Shown here piece after piece: positions 1 through 9,980 of a stretch of 64,000 nt of DNA (its first letter is position 1; each line of letters begins with the position of its first letter). The notes under the pieces were generated by a model. The model was not told the origin of the DNA. It was given only the letters and a program-made list of their open reading frames with translations, and made no database searches. This DNA comes from Arthrobacter sp. JZ12 (lineage in GTDB: Bacteria; Actinomycetota; Actinomycetes; Actinomycetales; Micrococcaceae): the NCBI RefSeq assembly GCF_035189165.1, contig NZ_CP045246.1, positions 1,550,001-1,614,000 of the forward strand, in the 5' to 3' direction. The position numbers and the translations under genes were made by a program.

Positions 1-574
1 CCCGGTGACTGGAGTGGAGCACCTTACGATGTCAGCACCCGGCCCCGGCGCCGACGACGGTACCGACCCGTTGGTGCGCCTGCATTCCGAGTGCCTTACC
101 GGGGACGTTTTCGCCTCCTTCCGTTGCGACTGCGGCGAACAGCTTGAGCAGGCGCTTGGGCTTGTCCAGGAGCAGGGCGGGACGGTGGTCTACCTGAGGG
201 GGCAGGAGGGCCGCGGAATCGGCCTTGCCAACAAGCTGCGCGCCTATGCCCTGCAGGAAAACGGTGCGGACACGGTTGAAGCGAACGAGCAGCTCGGACT
301 TCCGGTTGATGCGCGCGACTACCAGGCGGCGGCCGGGATCCTCACCGAGCTGGGTATCACCCGGATCCGCCTGCTGAGCAACAATCCGGTCAAGCGTGAG
401 CACCTGGAACGGTACGGGATCACTGTTGCCTCGATGGTGCCGTCCCAGATTCCCTCGCGCCTGGAGAACCAGCACTACCTTGAGACGAAGCGCGACCGCC
501 TGAACCACCAGCTGTCGCACCTCGAGGAACGCTTCTACCAGCACCCGCACGAAAAAATCGTCCAGCAAAGCTGA
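1..574 (+). CDS. ribA: GTP cyclohydrolase II (RibA domain), 5' end outside the window
   Basis: This is the C-terminal part of a GTP cyclohydrolase II, which opens the GTP imidazole ring in the first step of riboflavin synthesis. The frame is already open at the left edge, so the gene starts upstream. The zinc-site motif HSECLTGD followed by RCDCG is visible (Cys codons near positions 92, 125 and 131), and RGQEGRGIGL and LLSNNPVKR match the family GTP-binding and catalytic segments. In actinobacteria this domain is often the second half of a bifunctional RibBA protein carrying DHBP synthase at the N terminus. That half cannot be seen here, so ribA versus ribBA stays open. ribH follows after 84 bases, consistent with a riboflavin operon. 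Confidence 0.93.
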   Translation, partial: PVTGVEHLTMSAPGPGADDGTDPLVRLHSECLTGDVFASFRCDCGEQLEQALGLVQEQGGTVVYLRGQEGRGIGLANKLRAYALQENGADTVEANEQLGLPVDARDYQAAAGILTELGITRIRLLSNNPVKREHLERYGITVASMVPSQIPSRLENQHYLETKRDRLNHQLSHLEERFYQHPHEKIVQQS

Positions 575-1147
<573 letters not shown>

Positions 1148-1197
1148 ACCTTCGTCACATACAACAGGGGCGATACGGCGGATCGGGCGGAACGCAG

Positions 1198-1203
1198 TAA
1201 CCT
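1198..1203 (+). promoter_or_regulatory. -10 element for leaderless hisE
   Basis: TAACCT lies 7 bases upstream of the hisE GTG at 1211. A transcript starting about 7 bases after a TAnnnT hexamer would begin at the start codon, and no Shine-Dalgarno sequence is present. No -35 consensus is evident. Confidence 0.5.
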
Positions 1204-1210
1204 AGGCAGA

Positions 1211-1474
1211 GTGAAATCCTTCGATAGCCTCTTCGCCGAGCTGAGCGAGAAAGCTGCTGCCCGTCCATCCGGGTCCCGCACCGTAGCCGAGCTGGACTCC
1301 GGCGTGCATGGGATCGGCAAGAAGGTTGTGGAAGAAGCCGCCGAAGTATGGATGGCGGCGGAGTACGAGTCGAAGGAAGCAGCCTCGGAGGAAATCTCAC
1401 AGCTGCTCTACCACCTTCAGGTCATGATGATCGCCAAGGGACTCACTCTCGAGGACGTCTACAAGCATCTGTAG
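1211..1474 (+). CDS. hisE: Phosphoribosyl-ATP pyrophosphatase
   Basis: HisE hydrolyses phosphoribosyl-ATP to phosphoribosyl-AMP, the second step of histidine synthesis. The 87-residue single-domain form is normal for actinobacteria, where HisE and HisI are separate proteins. The all-alpha MazG-like fold is recognised from [14 protein letters not shown] and [12 protein letters not shown], which carry the metal-binding acidic residues. The GTG start is supported by the PRA-PH N-terminus ([14 protein letters not shown]) and by the -10 element exactly upstream. hisG follows 95 bases downstream on the same strand. Confidence 0.95.
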   Translation: MKSFDSLFAELSEKAAARPSGSRTVAELDSGVHGIGKKVVEEAAEVWMAAEYESKEAASEEISQLLYHLQVMMIAKGLTLEDVYKHL

Positions 1475-1569
1475 CCGCGCGCCATGCCTCGGCTGTACCC
1501 GCGCGCGGCCCAGCGCCCGCTTCAAGGAAACTTCCCATCCGAGGAACCCCCTCCTGATAAAGGAAACCC

Positions 1570-2412
1570 ATGCTTCGAGTAGCAGTCCCCAACAAGGGGT
1601 CCCTGTCCGAGTCCGCCTCCGCCATGCTGAGCGAGGCCGGATACCGCCAGCGCCGCGATTCCCGTGAACTGGTGATGGTGGATCCGGACAACGACGTTGA
1701 ATTCTTTTTCCTCCGCCCCCGCGACATCGCCGTCTACGTCGGCTCCGGAACGCTTGACGTCGGAATTACCGGCCGGGACCTCTTCCTCGACGCGCAGGTG
1801 GAGGCCGAAGAGCTCCTGCCCCTGGGCTTCGGTGCGTCGACCTTCCGCTTCGCCGGGCCGATCGGCCACTTCTCCTCAGTTACTGAACTGCACGGCCGCC
1901 GGCTCGCCACCAGCTACGACGGCTTGCTGCGCGATTTCCTGGCAGAGCAGGGAGTCGAGGCCACAGTCGTCCGCCTGGACGGTGCGGTGGAGTCTTCGGT
2001 ACGGCTTGGCGTGGCCGACGCTATCGCCGACGTCGTCGAAACCGGCAACACGCTGAAGGCGGCCGGGATGGAGATCTTCGGCGATCCGATCCTGCGGAGC
2101 GAAGCGATCCTGATCGGCCGCAAGGGAGCTTCGCCGGACGGGTTGGACATTCTCATCCGACGCCTGCAGGGTGTCCTCGTTGCCCGCCAGTACGTGCTGC
2201 TTGACTACGACATCCGCAAGGAACTGGTGGACCAGGCCGCCGCGCTGACCCCGGGGCTGGAATCACCGACTGTCTCGCCGCTGCGCGATTCGGAGTGGGT
2301 TGCCGTGCGGTCCATGGTCAAGCGCAACAGCACCAACAGGATCATGGATGAGCTCTACGACCTCGGCGCGCGCGCCATCCTCGTGAGCACCATCCACGCC
2401 TGCCGGATCTAG
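1570..2412 (+). CDS. hisG: ATP phosphoribosyltransferase, long form
   Basis: HisG joins ATP and PRPP in the committed, histidine-inhibited step of histidine synthesis. At 280 residues this is the long form, with a C-terminal ACT-like regulatory domain (about residues 205-280), which is expected to work without HisZ. The N-terminus [15 protein letters not shown] and the catalytic-domain segment VGITGRDLF are characteristic. The C-terminal segment ending in [11 protein letters not shown] fits the regulatory domain that binds histidine. An AAAGGAAA site precedes the ATG. hisF starts 16 bases after the stop, so the two are probably cotranscribed. Confidence 0.97.
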   Translation: MLRVAVPNKGSLSESASAMLSEAGYRQRRDSRELVMVDPDNDVEFFFLRPRDIAVYVGSGTLDVGITGRDLFLDAQVEAEELLPLGFGASTFRFAGPIGHFSSVTELHGRRLATSYDGLLRDFLAEQGVEATVVRLDGAVESSVRLGVADAIADVVETGNTLKAAGMEIFGDPILRSEAILIGRKGASPDGLDILIRRLQGVLVARQYVLLDYDIRKELVDQAAALTPGLESPTVSPLRDSEWVAVRSMVKRNSTNRIMDELYDLGARAILVSTIHACRI

Positions 2413-2428
2413 GACGGACGGAACTGCA

Positions 2429-3199
2429 ATGAGTGTGGCAATCCGTGTAATTCCCTGCCTTGATGTGGACGCCGGACGCGTGGTGAAGGGCATCAATTTC
2501 GAGGATCTCCGCGACGCGGGAGATCCGGTGGAACTGGCTCACCGCTACGATCGCGCCGGAGCAGACGAACTGACCTTCCTCGACGTCACAGCGTCGTCCG
2601 GCAACCGGGCAACAACGTTCGACGTCGTTGCCCGGACGGCCGAGGAAGTCTTCATCCCTCTTACGGTGGGAGGCGGGGTCCGCCAAATTTCCGACGTCGA
2701 CACCCTCCTGCGCGCCGGCGCGGACAAGGCCTCCATCAACACAGCTGCGGTGGCACGGCCCCAGGTCATCGACGAGATCACGTCCCACTTCGGCTCGCAG
2801 GTGCTGGTCCTCAGCCTCGATGCTCGCCGCACGCATGACTCCTCCACCCCCTCCGGTTTCGAGGTCACTACCCACGGCGGACGGAAGGGCACCGGGATCG
2901 ACGCGGTTGCCTGGGCCCGGGAAGCGGCTGACCGGGGCGTGGGTGAAATCCTGCTGAACTCCATTGACGCCGACGGCACACGTGAGGGCTTTGACCTGGA
3001 GATGATCCGGGCCGTCCGCGCAGCCGTTCGGGTGCCCATCATCGCTTCCGGCGGAGCGGGTGAGCCCGCCCATTTCCCGCCTGCCGTCGAGGCCGGCGCC
3101 GATGCTGTGCTGGCTGCGTCTGTCTTCCACTTCGGCCCGGTGGACGCCATCGCCGAGGTCAAGAAGGCGATTGCGGACGCGGGCTTCCCCGTCCGCTAG
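2429..3199 (+). CDS. hisF: Imidazole glycerol phosphate synthase subunit HisF
   Basis: HisF is the cyclase subunit that uses ammonia from HisH to convert PRFAR into imidazole glycerol phosphate and AICAR. The 256-residue (beta/alpha)8 barrel has both catalytic aspartates: Asp12 in [14 protein letters not shown] and Asp131 in VLSLDARRT. The phosphate-binding loops LTVGGGVR and IASGGAGE are also seen. hisH and hisA/priA are not in this window. The stop is followed by a short intergenic stretch and then a convergent gene on the minus strand. Confidence 0.97.
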   Translation: MSVAIRVIPCLDVDAGRVVKGINFEDLRDAGDPVELAHRYDRAGADELTFLDVTASSGNRATTFDVVARTAEEVFIPLTVGGGVRQISDVDTLLRAGADKASINTAAVARPQVIDEITSHFGSQVLVLSLDARRTHDSSTPSGFEVTTHGGRKGTGIDAVAWAREAADRGVGEILLNSIDADGTREGFDLEMIRAVRAAVRVPIIASGGAGEPAHFPPAVEAGADAVLAASVFHFGPVDAIAEVKKAIADAGFPVR

Positions 3200-3221
3200 C
3201 CGGCAATTCCGGCCGTTGGAG

Positions 3222-3866
3222 CTAGAGCCCTACTTCGGCGCTTTCAAGCAGCGCCACGGCGTCGGGCTCACCCTCGAAGGTGACGAGTGCGTGGCGTGTC
3301 CTGCCGTGCGCGTGCATGAGGAGCTCGCCGGGCTCGCCGACAATGGCCACCGATACGGGCGCCCGTCTTGCCACGTGCCGCGGCCCGTCAGGCCGCACGA
3401 GGACGATGCCGAGGTCTACGCCGCGGTAGAGGATGGCAGCCCGCTTGATCAGCTCATCCCACAGAGCGTTTGAGTACGTCTCGTCCAGTGCGCGCGGCGC
3501 CCAGCGGCTCGTGGCGCGCCGAACGTCCTCCGTATGGACGAAGTACTCGATGAGGTTGGTGCTGGTGTCGATCGACGGCAGGCGCATCGGCGAGAGGAAG
3601 GGTGGTCCCTTGCGGAATTCGTTGACCAACTTTTCGTACTCGGCTGCGGTGGAGGCAGTTGCAGCCCTCTTACGGGTGGCTTTTTCCGAGACCACGGCGA
3701 GCGGCTTGATGATCGCTCCGATTCCGACGCTTGGCCGGTGCTCACGCAGGTAAAGGTGCGCCGCGAGCTCCTTGGTTTGCCAGCCGTCGCAGAGGGTAGG
3801 CGCGTGCGGCCCTGCCGCAAGCAGCGTCTCGGCGAGGACTTCACGGGAGGGATCAACGAAATGCAT
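3222..3866 (-). CDS. TIGR03085-type protein, maleylpyruvate isomerase/DinB-like fold
   Basis: This 214-residue protein has the N-terminal arrangement of actinobacterial TIGR03085/mycothiol-dependent maleylpyruvate isomerase-like proteins: MHFVDPSREVLAETLLAAGP, then CDGWQTKELAAHLYLREHRP, where the His of AAHLYLREH is a typical metal ligand, and later YFVHTEDVRRA. No substrate can be assigned. I chose ATG 3866 because homologous sequence begins there and a TATTTT hexamer lies 8 bases upstream. A longer in-frame start at 4001 would run into hisI. The gene sits antisense between hisF and hisI and probably has its own promoter. Confidence 0.75.
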   Translation of the reverse strand: MHFVDPSREVLAETLLAAGPHAPTLCDGWQTKELAAHLYLREHRPSVGIGAIIKPLAVVSEKATRKRAATASTAAEYEKLVNEFRKGPPFLSPMRLPSIDTSTNLIEYFVHTEDVRRATSRWAPRALDETYSNALWDELIKRAAILYRGVDLGIVLVRPDGPRHVARRAPVSVAIVGEPGELLMHAHGRTRHALVTFEGEPDAVALLESAEVGL

Positions 3867-3874
3867 CACTGCTG

Positions 3875-3880
3875 AAAATA
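3875..3880 (-). promoter_or_regulatory. -10 element upstream of TIGR03085-type gene
   Basis: Read on the minus strand this is TATTTT, ending 8 bases before the ATG at 3866, with no ribosome binding site between. It fits a leaderless or very short-leader transcript. Confidence 0.4.
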
Positions 3881-3932
3881 GCACGGGAGCCTTCCTCCTG
3901 GCTCGGGTGAACCGATGATCTGCAGACGAGAC

Positions 3933-3938
3933 TAGAAT
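3933..3938 (+). promoter_or_regulatory. -10 element for leaderless hisI
   Basis: TAGAAT lies 8 bases before the ATG at 3947 and 2 bases before the in-frame ATG at 3941. If transcription begins 6-8 bases after the hexamer, the functional start is more likely 3947, which would shorten HisI by two residues. Confidence 0.45.
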
Positions 3939-3940
3939 CG

Positions 3941-4348
3941 ATGTCGATGTCACTTCACCCCGAGACCCACGGCTCTTCTCTCTCCGTGGACGCCCCTGCA
4001 CTCGATCCCGCCATCGCCGACGCCCTCAAGCGCGATGAGGCGGGACTTGTTGCCGCAATCATCCAGGCCCACGACACCGGGGAGGTCCTGATGCTCGGCT
4101 GGATGGACGATGAGGCGCTGCGCCGCACCCTCACCACCGGCCGCGTGACGTTCTACTCGCGTTCCCGCCAGGAATACTGGCGCAAGGGCGACACCTCCGG
4201 GCATGTGCAGTACGTGAGATCCGTGGCCCTGGATTGCGACGGCGATGCACTGCTGGTGCGGGTGGAGCAGGTAGGCGCGGCGTGCCATACCGGAAGCCGG
4301 ACCTGCTTCGACGGCAGGGAACTTCCCGCCGTCGTCGGATCCGTTTAG
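3941..4348 (+). CDS. hisI: Phosphoribosyl-AMP cyclohydrolase
   Basis: HisI opens the purine ring of phosphoribosyl-AMP, the third step of histidine synthesis. The 135-residue protein carries the family motifs [34 protein letters not shown], the metal-binding LDCDGDALL and the paired cysteines of CHTGSRTCF that bind zinc at the dimer interface. The first 35 residues or so are a variable extension. ATG 3941 gives the length reported; ATG 3947 fits the -10 spacing better. The gene leads directly into the tryptophan cluster 84 bases downstream. Confidence 0.95.
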   Translation: MSMSLHPETHGSSLSVDAPALDPAIADALKRDEAGLVAAIIQAHDTGEVLMLGWMDDEALRRTLTTGRVTFYSRSRQEYWRKGDTSGHVQYVRSVALDCDGDALLVRVEQVGAACHTGSRTCFDGRELPAVVGSV

Positions 4349-4391
4349 CCCGGCCGGGCCCGGGCAGGTACGCAGTAAGCAACAGGAGTTG

Positions 4392-4410
4392 GCCCACCGA
4401 GCGGGTGGGC
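4392..4410 (+). other. Hairpin in the trpE 5' region
   Basis: A perfect 7-bp stem (GCCCACC/GGTGGGC) with a 5-base loop ends 22 bases before the trpE ATG. It lacks a T-tract and no short upstream frame with Trp codons is present, so classical peptide-mediated attenuation is not supported. It could be a protein-binding or RNA-stability element, or chance in GC-rich DNA. Confidence 0.3.
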
Positions 4411-4432
4411 GGGACAGGGAAGACATAGTCAC

Positions 4433-5992
4433 ATGGATGAGCTTGGAGTAATCACCCCCGGCCTGGAGGAGTTCCGCGCCCTCGCACGCGACCGGCGGGT
4501 GATCCCCGTGCGCCTGACGGTGCTCGACGACGCGCACACGCCGATCGGCATCTACCGCAAGCTCACCGACGGGCATCCCGGCACTTTCCTGATGGAGTCC
4601 GCCGCCGAGGGCGGGGTCTGGTCACGGTACTCCTTCATCGGTGTCAATTCGCGTGCCACGCTGACCACGAAGAACGGCGAGGCCTGCTGGCTGGGGGAAC
4701 CGCCAGCGGGTGTGCCCACCGAGGGGAACCCGGTTGAGGCGCTGCGTCAGACTGTCGAGGCGCTCCAGACGGCCCGCTTCGAGGGGCTGCCGCCCTTCAC
4801 CTCCGGGATGGTCGGCTTCATCGGCTGGGAATCGGTCCGGCACTGGGAACGGCTCACGTCGCCTCCCGAAGATGACCTGGAACTGCCCGAACTGGCAATG
4901 AACCTCGTCACGGATATGGCGATCCACGACAATGCGGGCGGCAAGGTGACCCTGGTCGCGAATGCAATCAACTACGACAATTCCTCGGAGCGGGTGGACG
5001 AGGCCTGGCACGACGCCGTCGCGCGCGTTCACGCAATGCTGCAGCGCCTGGCCGCCGCTTCGGTCCAACCCGTGTCCGTCCTCGCCGACGGTGCGCTCGA
5101 CGGTGCATCCCTCACTGCGGGGATCCGCGAGCGGTGGGACCGCGATCAGTATCTGGCGGCCATTGACCGTGGCAAGGAAGCGATCGTGGATGGCGAAGTC
5201 TTCCAGGTGGTCATTTCCCGCAGGTTCGAGCTCGACTGCGACGCCCCCGCCCTGGACGTCTATCGGGTGCTGCGCGCCACGAACCCCAGCCCCTACATGT
5301 ACCTGTTCAGCCTTGAGGACGCCGCAGGACGGGCCTACTCGATCGTCGGGTCTTCACCGGAAGCACTGGTCACTGTCAACGGCTCCGAGGTGATCACCCA
5401 CCCGATCGCCGGCTCCCGTCCACGCGGCAAGACGGGGGAGCGTGATCGCGAGCTCGCCGAGGAGCTGCTCGCTGACGAGAAGGAACGCGCCGAACACCTG
5501 ATGCTGGTGGATCTGGCGCGGAACGACATCTCGAAGGTGTGCCTGCCGGGAACGGTCGACGTCACCCAGTTCATGGAGGTGGAGCGGTTCAGCCACATCA
5601 TGCACCTGGTGTCCACCGTGGTCGGACAGCTTGATCCTGCACGTTCTGCCTATGACGTACTTGCTGCGACTTTTCCTGCCGGCACCCTTTCGGGCGCCCC
5701 GAAGCCGCGTGCGCTGCGGCTGCTCGACGAATTGGAACCGCACAGGCGCGGAATCTACGGCGGAGTGGTGGGCTACCTGGACTTTGCGGGAGATATGGAC
5801 ATGGCCATCGCCATCCGCTCGGCCCTCCTGCGGGACAACCGTGCCTATGTCCAGGCCGGTGGCGGAATCGTCGCCGACTCGGAACTGGAGGCCGAGGCGC
5901 TCGAGACGGTCAACAAGGCTGCCGCACCCCTGCGCGCCGCCCGCATCGCAGCGAGCCTGCGTCCCGTAACGGAGGCCGGCGCACCACTATGA
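4433..5992 (+). CDS. trpE: Anthranilate synthase component I
   Basis: TrpE makes anthranilate from chorismate using ammonia supplied by TrpG. The 519-residue protein has the N-terminal feedback-inhibition segment LMESAAEGGVWSRYSFIG and the chorismate-binding domain: PSPYMYLF, IVGSSPEALV, HPIAGSRPRGK, LVDLARNDISKVC, and near the C terminus FPAGTLSGAPKPRAL and YGGVVGYLDFAGDMD. All expected catalytic blocks are intact. Its stop overlaps the next ATG (ATGA at 5989-5992), so the downstream membrane protein is translationally coupled. No trpG is adjacent; the glutaminase must be encoded elsewhere. Confidence 0.97.
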   Translation: MDELGVITPGLEEFRALARDRRVIPVRLTVLDDAHTPIGIYRKLTDGHPGTFLMESAAEGGVWSRYSFIGVNSRATLTTKNGEACWLGEPPAGVPTEGNPVEALRQTVEALQTARFEGLPPFTSGMVGFIGWESVRHWERLTSPPEDDLELPELAMNLVTDMAIHDNAGGKVTLVANAINYDNSSERVDEAWHDAVARVHAMLQRLAAASVQPVSVLADGALDGASLTAGIRERWDRDQYLAAIDRGKEAIVDGEVFQVVISRRFELDCDAPALDVYRVLRATNPSPYMYLFSLEDAAGRAYSIVGSSPEALVTVNGSEVITHPIAGSRPRGKTGERDRELAEELLADEKERAEHLMLVDLARNDISKVCLPGTVDVTQFMEVERFSHIMHLVSTVVGQLDPARSAYDVLAATFPAGTLSGAPKPRALRLLDELEPHRRGIYGGVVGYLDFAGDMDMAIAIRSALLRDNRAYVQAGGGIVADSELEAEALETVNKAAAPLRAARIAASLRPVTEAGAPL

Positions 5993-6612
5993 CGACGTCG
6001 GCGGACAACACCGGAGCCGGCTCGCTCCGCCGGAAGCGGGGCCAGCGCCGGGGGACTGTGGTTCTTGCCACAGCGGCAGCAGCGCTTGCTGCCTTCGGCA
6101 GCACCACCCAGACCTGGCTTTCGGTCGCCCTGCCTCAGACAGCGGTACAGACGCCGGACCTCTCGGTTCCAGGTTCCGAAGCAGCCACTGCCGTAACGGC
6201 GTTCGCGCTGGTCGGATTGGCGGCTGGACTGGCCGCCTCCATCGCCGGTCCGATCGCGCGTTGGATAATCGCCGTCATCCTTACGGTCGCCGGCGCGGGC
6301 ATCACCTGGAGCACCCTTTCGGTTGCAGCCGATCCTGCAGCCGCCGCTGCGCCCGCCATTGGCGAAGCACTGGGAGTAACCGGACAGGCCGGGGTAGTAG
6401 TTTCCGGCACAGCGATGCCGTGGGTGGCAGCCGCGGCGGGAGTACTGCTCGTTGCCTGCGCTGCGTGGCTGCTGGTCGCGGGACGGACCTGGGGTGCGGC
6501 GAAGCGCTACGAAAAGTCCGGTTCCCGTGGATCAACATCACGTCCCGCCACGGCTTCGGACGAGATCGACAGCTGGGACAGCCTGACCCGCGGAGAAGAC
6601 CCGACCAATTGA
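5989..6612 (+). CDS. Trp biosynthesis-associated membrane protein (TIGR02234 family)
   Basis: This 207-residue integral membrane protein has about four hydrophobic segments: residues 22-44, 62-84, 88-107 and 142-164. Its position directly after trpE with an ATGA overlap is the known hallmark of the actinobacterial TIGR02234 family, named for this context. No biochemical role is established. A part in tryptophan or aromatic-precursor transport is a guess from linkage. The C-terminal tail (about residues 165-207) is polar and probably cytoplasmic. Confidence 0.8.
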   Translation: MTTSADNTGAGSLRRKRGQRRGTVVLATAAAALAAFGSTTQTWLSVALPQTAVQTPDLSVPGSEAATAVTAFALVGLAAGLAASIAGPIARWIIAVILTVAGAGITWSTLSVAADPAAAAAPAIGEALGVTGQAGVVVSGTAMPWVAAAAGVLLVACAAWLLVAGRTWGAAKRYEKSGSRGSTSRPATASDEIDSWDSLTRGEDPTN

Positions 6613-6684
6613 GCCTTCACCAAACCAATCCGCTGTCCAATCAATGGCAGAATGGATCCCGACGACAGCACAAGGAGAAACGCC

Positions 6685-6993
6685 ATGGCTAAAACCGCGC
6701 CTGAAACCCATGAGAACGACACACCGATGGTTGAGCATGCCGCTGCCCACGATGAGACCATCGGGCACGGCAACAGCCCCGCTGCCTGGACCTGCGTTTT
6801 CGTGATGCTGGCCGGCGCCGCGCTCTCCTCTTTTGCGTACATCCTCGCCAGCACCGAAGGCAACAAGGATTTCGGCACGCTGCTGTTCTGGATCGGCGCC
6901 CTGATCATTGTTATTGGGCTCGTGCTCGGCTTCGTACTCAAGAAGGCCGGGTTCGGCGTCGGCGGTCATCGCCTCAAGAACTCCGGGCACTAA
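6685..6993 (+). CDS. Small HGxxPAAW-motif membrane protein
   Basis: This 102-residue protein contains HGNSPAAW (residues 26-33 of the ATG 6685 start) followed by two membrane helices, VFVMLAGAALSSFAYILA and LLFWIGALIIVIGLVLGFVL. The HGxxPAAW motif defines a small actinobacterial family usually found between trpE and trpC. Its function is unknown. I chose ATG 6685 because an AAGGAGAAA site sits just upstream; an earlier in-frame ATG at 6652 lacks one. The stop codon is directly followed by the trpC GTG with no spacer. Confidence 0.8.
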   Translation: MAKTAPETHENDTPMVEHAAAHDETIGHGNSPAAWTCVFVMLAGAALSSFAYILASTEGNKDFGTLLFWIGALIIVIGLVLGFVLKKAGFGVGGHRLKNSGH

Positions 6994-7803
6994 GTGACCG
7001 TTCTCGACGACATCATTGCCGGAGTCCGGGAGGACCTGGACACGCGCAAGGCGCGCCTTCCGCTTGAGGAGGTGCGGACCCTTGCTGCGCAGGCACCCGC
7101 CCCCCGCGATGCCCACGCTGCACTGTGTGACGGCGCTTCGGGCCTCCGCGTCATCGCGGAGGTGAAGCGGAAAAGCCCCTCGAAGGGGGACCTGTCCGCA
7201 ATCGCAGACCCGGCCGAGCTCGCCTCCGCCTACGAGCGCGGGGGCGCAGCAGTCGTCAGCGTCCTGACTGAAGAACGCCGGTTCGGCGGGTCGCTCGCCG
7301 ATCTCGATGCTGTCCGCGCCGCCGTCGAACTGCCGATCCTCCGCAAGGACTTCACGGTCGACGAGTACCAGATCTGGGAAGCGCGCGCCCACGGCGCCGA
7401 CCTGATCCTCCTGATCGTGGCCGCGCTCGACGACGCCACCCTCGCATCATTCCTTCGGCTCACGGAGGAACTCGGCATGCACGCGCTCGTGGAGACACAC
7501 ACCGCCGAGGAAGTGCAACGGGCTGTCGCGGCCGGCGCCAGGATCATCGGCGTGAACGTACGAAACCTCAAGACACTGGATATCGACAGGTCGGTGTTTG
7601 CAGACCTGGCAGAGCTCATTCCCGCCGGTGCGGTGGCGGTCGCCGAGTCCGGCGTTCGCGACCTCGCCGACGTCGAGCTCTTTGCCGCCGACGGCGCCCG
7701 GGCGGTGCTTGTCGGCGAGGCGCTGGTGCGCCACGACAACCCTGAAGTGACTGTGCGCGAATTTTCCCGTGTGCGCACTGTCGCATCGGGTTTGACCTCC
7801 TGA
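6994..7803 (+). CDS. trpC: Indole-3-glycerol phosphate synthase
   Basis: TrpC closes the indole ring of CdRP to give indole-3-glycerol phosphate. The 269-residue single-domain barrel shows VIAEVKRKSPSKG with the catalytic Glu/Lys region, LRKDFTVDEYQI, HALVETHTAEE, IIGVNVRNLKTL and VAVAESGVR. It is not fused to TrpF. In many actinobacteria the TrpF reaction is done by the HisA homologue PriA, which is outside this window. The GTG start abuts the preceding stop codon, suggesting coupled translation. Confidence 0.97.
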   Translation: MTVLDDIIAGVREDLDTRKARLPLEEVRTLAAQAPAPRDAHAALCDGASGLRVIAEVKRKSPSKGDLSAIADPAELASAYERGGAAVVSVLTEERRFGGSLADLDAVRAAVELPILRKDFTVDEYQIWEARAHGADLILLIVAALDDATLASFLRLTEELGMHALVETHTAEEVQRAVAAGARIIGVNVRNLKTLDIDRSVFADLAELIPAGAVAVAESGVRDLADVELFAADGARAVLVGEALVRHDNPEVTVREFSRVRTVASGLTS

Positions 7804-7857
7804 CGCGGTCGGTCCCCGTCCGCCCAGCTTCACTCATCACGACAGGACAGCGAGTTC

Positions 7858-9177
7858 ATGACCGACACCCCACAGCAGCAGTCTGTTACTGAGGGCGCAA
7901 CTGAAGCGTTTCTGGCAGGCGGATCCCTCCGCCACGCCCAGGGTCCCTATTTCGGCGCCTACGGCGGGAGGTGGATGCCGGAATCGCTGATCGCGGCACT
8001 TGATGAGCTGGAGGAGACCTTCGACAAGGCGAAGTCGGACCCCGACTTCCTGGCCCAGGTTGCCGAGCTGAACCGCACTTACTCGGGCCGTCCGTCGCTT
8101 CTGACCGAGGCCCGCCGCTTCGCTGAGCATGCGGGAGGTGTGCGGGTCTTCCTCAAGCGTGAGGACCTGAACCACACCGGTTCCCACAAGATCAACAACG
8201 TGCTGGGCCAGGCCCTGCTGGCCAAGCGGATGGGCAAAACCCGCGTCATCGCCGAAACCGGTGCCGGACAGCACGGCGTGGCCAGCGCTACCGCCGCCGC
8301 GCTCCTTGGGCTGGAGTGCGTCGTCTACATGGGAGCGGAGGACTGCCGCCGGCAGGCCCTTAACGTTGCGCGCATGCAGTTGCTCGGCGCCGAGGTTGTT
8401 CCCGTGACCAACGGGTCGCAAACCCTCAAGGACGCAATCAACGACGCGCTGCGCGACTGGGTGGCCAACGTCCACACCACGCACTACCTCCTCGGAACAG
8501 CTGCGGGGGCCCACCCGTTCCCCGCGATGGTCCGCTACTTCCATGAAGTAATTGGTGAGGAAGCCCGGGAGCAGATGCTTACCGCTACGGGCCGCCTGCC
8601 CGACGCCGTGTGCGCCTGCATCGGCGGCGGGTCCAACGCGATCGGCATTTTCCACGGTTTCCTCGATGACCGGAACGTTGCGCTTTACGGTTTCGAGGCC
8701 GGCGGCGACGGCGTCGAAACCGGCCGCCACGCCGCAACGATCACGCTCGGCCGGCCGGGCGTCCTGCACGGCGCCCGCTCCTATCTCATGCAGGACGACG
8801 ACGGGCAGACCATCGAATCACACTCCATTTCCGCAGGGCTTGACTACCCCGGGGTTGGCCCCGAGCACGCCTTCCTGGCCGACATCGGGAGGGCCAGCTA
8901 CGAGCCCATCACCGACGCTGAAGCCATGGGAGCATTCCGCCTGCTTTGCCGCACCGAGGGGATCATCCCCGCCATAGAGTCGGCACACGCCCTTGCCGGT
9001 GCCCTCAAGGTTGGGCAGCGGTTGGCTGCGGAGGCGGGCGACCCCGCGGAGAAGATCGTACTAGTGAACCTCTCCGGTCGCGGTGACAAGGACGTGGCCA
9101 CCGCCGCTGAATGGTTCAACCTTCTGCCGGAGGACAGCGCAGAAGCCGAGATCGGCGCAGAAGGAGAACAGCTGTGA
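7858..9177 (+). CDS. trpB: Tryptophan synthase beta chain
   Basis: TrpB condenses indole with serine to tryptophan using pyridoxal phosphate. The 439-residue protein has the PLP lysine Lys111 in [13 protein letters not shown], the glycine-rich phosphate loop in [10 protein letters not shown], and [10 protein letters not shown]. The start at 7858 has a GGACAG site and gives the family length, with an N-terminal extension of about 20 residues. The stop overlaps the trpA GTG by 3 bases (9174-9177), so alpha and beta chains are coupled, as expected for a stoichiometric complex. Confidence 0.98.
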   Translation: MTDTPQQQSVTEGATEAFLAGGSLRHAQGPYFGAYGGRWMPESLIAALDELEETFDKAKSDPDFLAQVAELNRTYSGRPSLLTEARRFAEHAGGVRVFLKREDLNHTGSHKINNVLGQALLAKRMGKTRVIAETGAGQHGVASATAAALLGLECVVYMGAEDCRRQALNVARMQLLGAEVVPVTNGSQTLKDAINDALRDWVANVHTTHYLLGTAAGAHPFPAMVRYFHEVIGEEAREQMLTATGRLPDAVCACIGGGSNAIGIFHGFLDDRNVALYGFEAGGDGVETGRHAATITLGRPGVLHGARSYLMQDDDGQTIESHSISAGLDYPGVGPEHAFLADIGRASYEPITDAEAMGAFRLLCRTEGIIPAIESAHALAGALKVGQRLAAEAGDPAEKIVLVNLSGRGDKDVATAAEWFNLLPEDSAEAEIGAEGEQL

Positions 9178-9980
9178 ACACTGAGACACTGAGCAAATCC
9201 GCGGCAGCGATCGAGCGTGCGCGCGCTGCCGGACGCACCGCGCTAGTGGGTTACCTGCCGGCCGGCTTCCCTGACGTTCAGACCACCATCGATGCCGCAG
9301 TGGCCATGGCCGAGAACGGTGTCGACCTTATCGAGATCGGAATCCCGTACTCCGATCCGGTCATGGACGGAACCGTCATCCAGCAGGCCACCGTCGAAGC
9401 GCTGAACAGCGGGTTCACCGTGTCGCAGGTATTCGACGTCGTCTCAGGAATCACCAGCCGGACCGATGCGGCGGTTCTGGTGATGACCTACTGGAACCCC
9501 GTCATGCGGATGGGCGTCCGCGAGTTCTCGCGGCGCCTAGCTGAAGCCGGCGGAGCCGGGCTCATCACGCCGGACCTGATTCCGGACGAAGCAGCTGAGT
9601 GGTTCGAGGCGTCGGACGAGTTCGGGCTGGACCGGGTATTCCTCGTTGCTCCCTCAAGCACCCCTGAACGGATGCAATCCACAGTGGCGGCCTCCCGCGG
9701 TTTCGTCTACGCGGTCTCCATCATGGGAATCACCGGTGCGCGGTCTTCGGTAAGTTCCGCCGCCCGGGACGTGGTCGCCGCGGCACACAAGGCCGGCGCC
9801 GAGCGTGCCTGCGTGGGTCTCGGGGTCTCCACGGCTGAACACGTCCGCGAGATCGGCGCCTATGCCGACGGCGTGATCGTAGGCACCGCGCTGGTCGCCG
9901 CCCTCCGCGACGGCGGTGTGCCTGCCGTGGCAGCGTTGGCGAAGGAACTGAGCACCGGAACCGCGAAGGGCACCGCATGA
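9174..9980 (+). CDS. trpA: Tryptophan synthase alpha chain
   Basis: TrpA cleaves indole-3-glycerol phosphate and channels indole to TrpB. The 268-residue barrel has [17 protein letters not shown], which contains the catalytic Glu and Asp, and the C-terminal glycine-rich phosphate loop in [10 protein letters not shown] placed the start at GTG 9174, overlapping the trpB stop, because the family N-terminus begins here. An upstream in-frame ATG at 9111 lies inside trpB. The trpA stop overlaps the lgt ATG (ATGA at 9977-9980). Confidence 0.97.
   Translation: MNTETLSKSAAAIERARAAGRTALVGYLPAGFPDVQTTIDAAVAMAENGVDLIEIGIPYSDPVMDGTVIQQATVEALNSGFTVSQVFDVVSGITSRTDAAVLVMTYWNPVMRMGVREFSRRLAEAGGAGLITPDLIPDEAAEWFEASDEFGLDRVFLVAPSSTPERMQSTVAASRGFVYAVSIMGITGARSSVSSAARDVVAAAHKAGAERACVGLGVSTAEHVREIGAYADGVIVGTALVAALRDGGVPAVAALAKELSTGTAKGTA

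Noticed and set aside
4349-4432. Classical Trp leader peptide and attenuator
   Set aside because: No short open frame with consecutive Trp codons and no hairpin with a T-tract is present.
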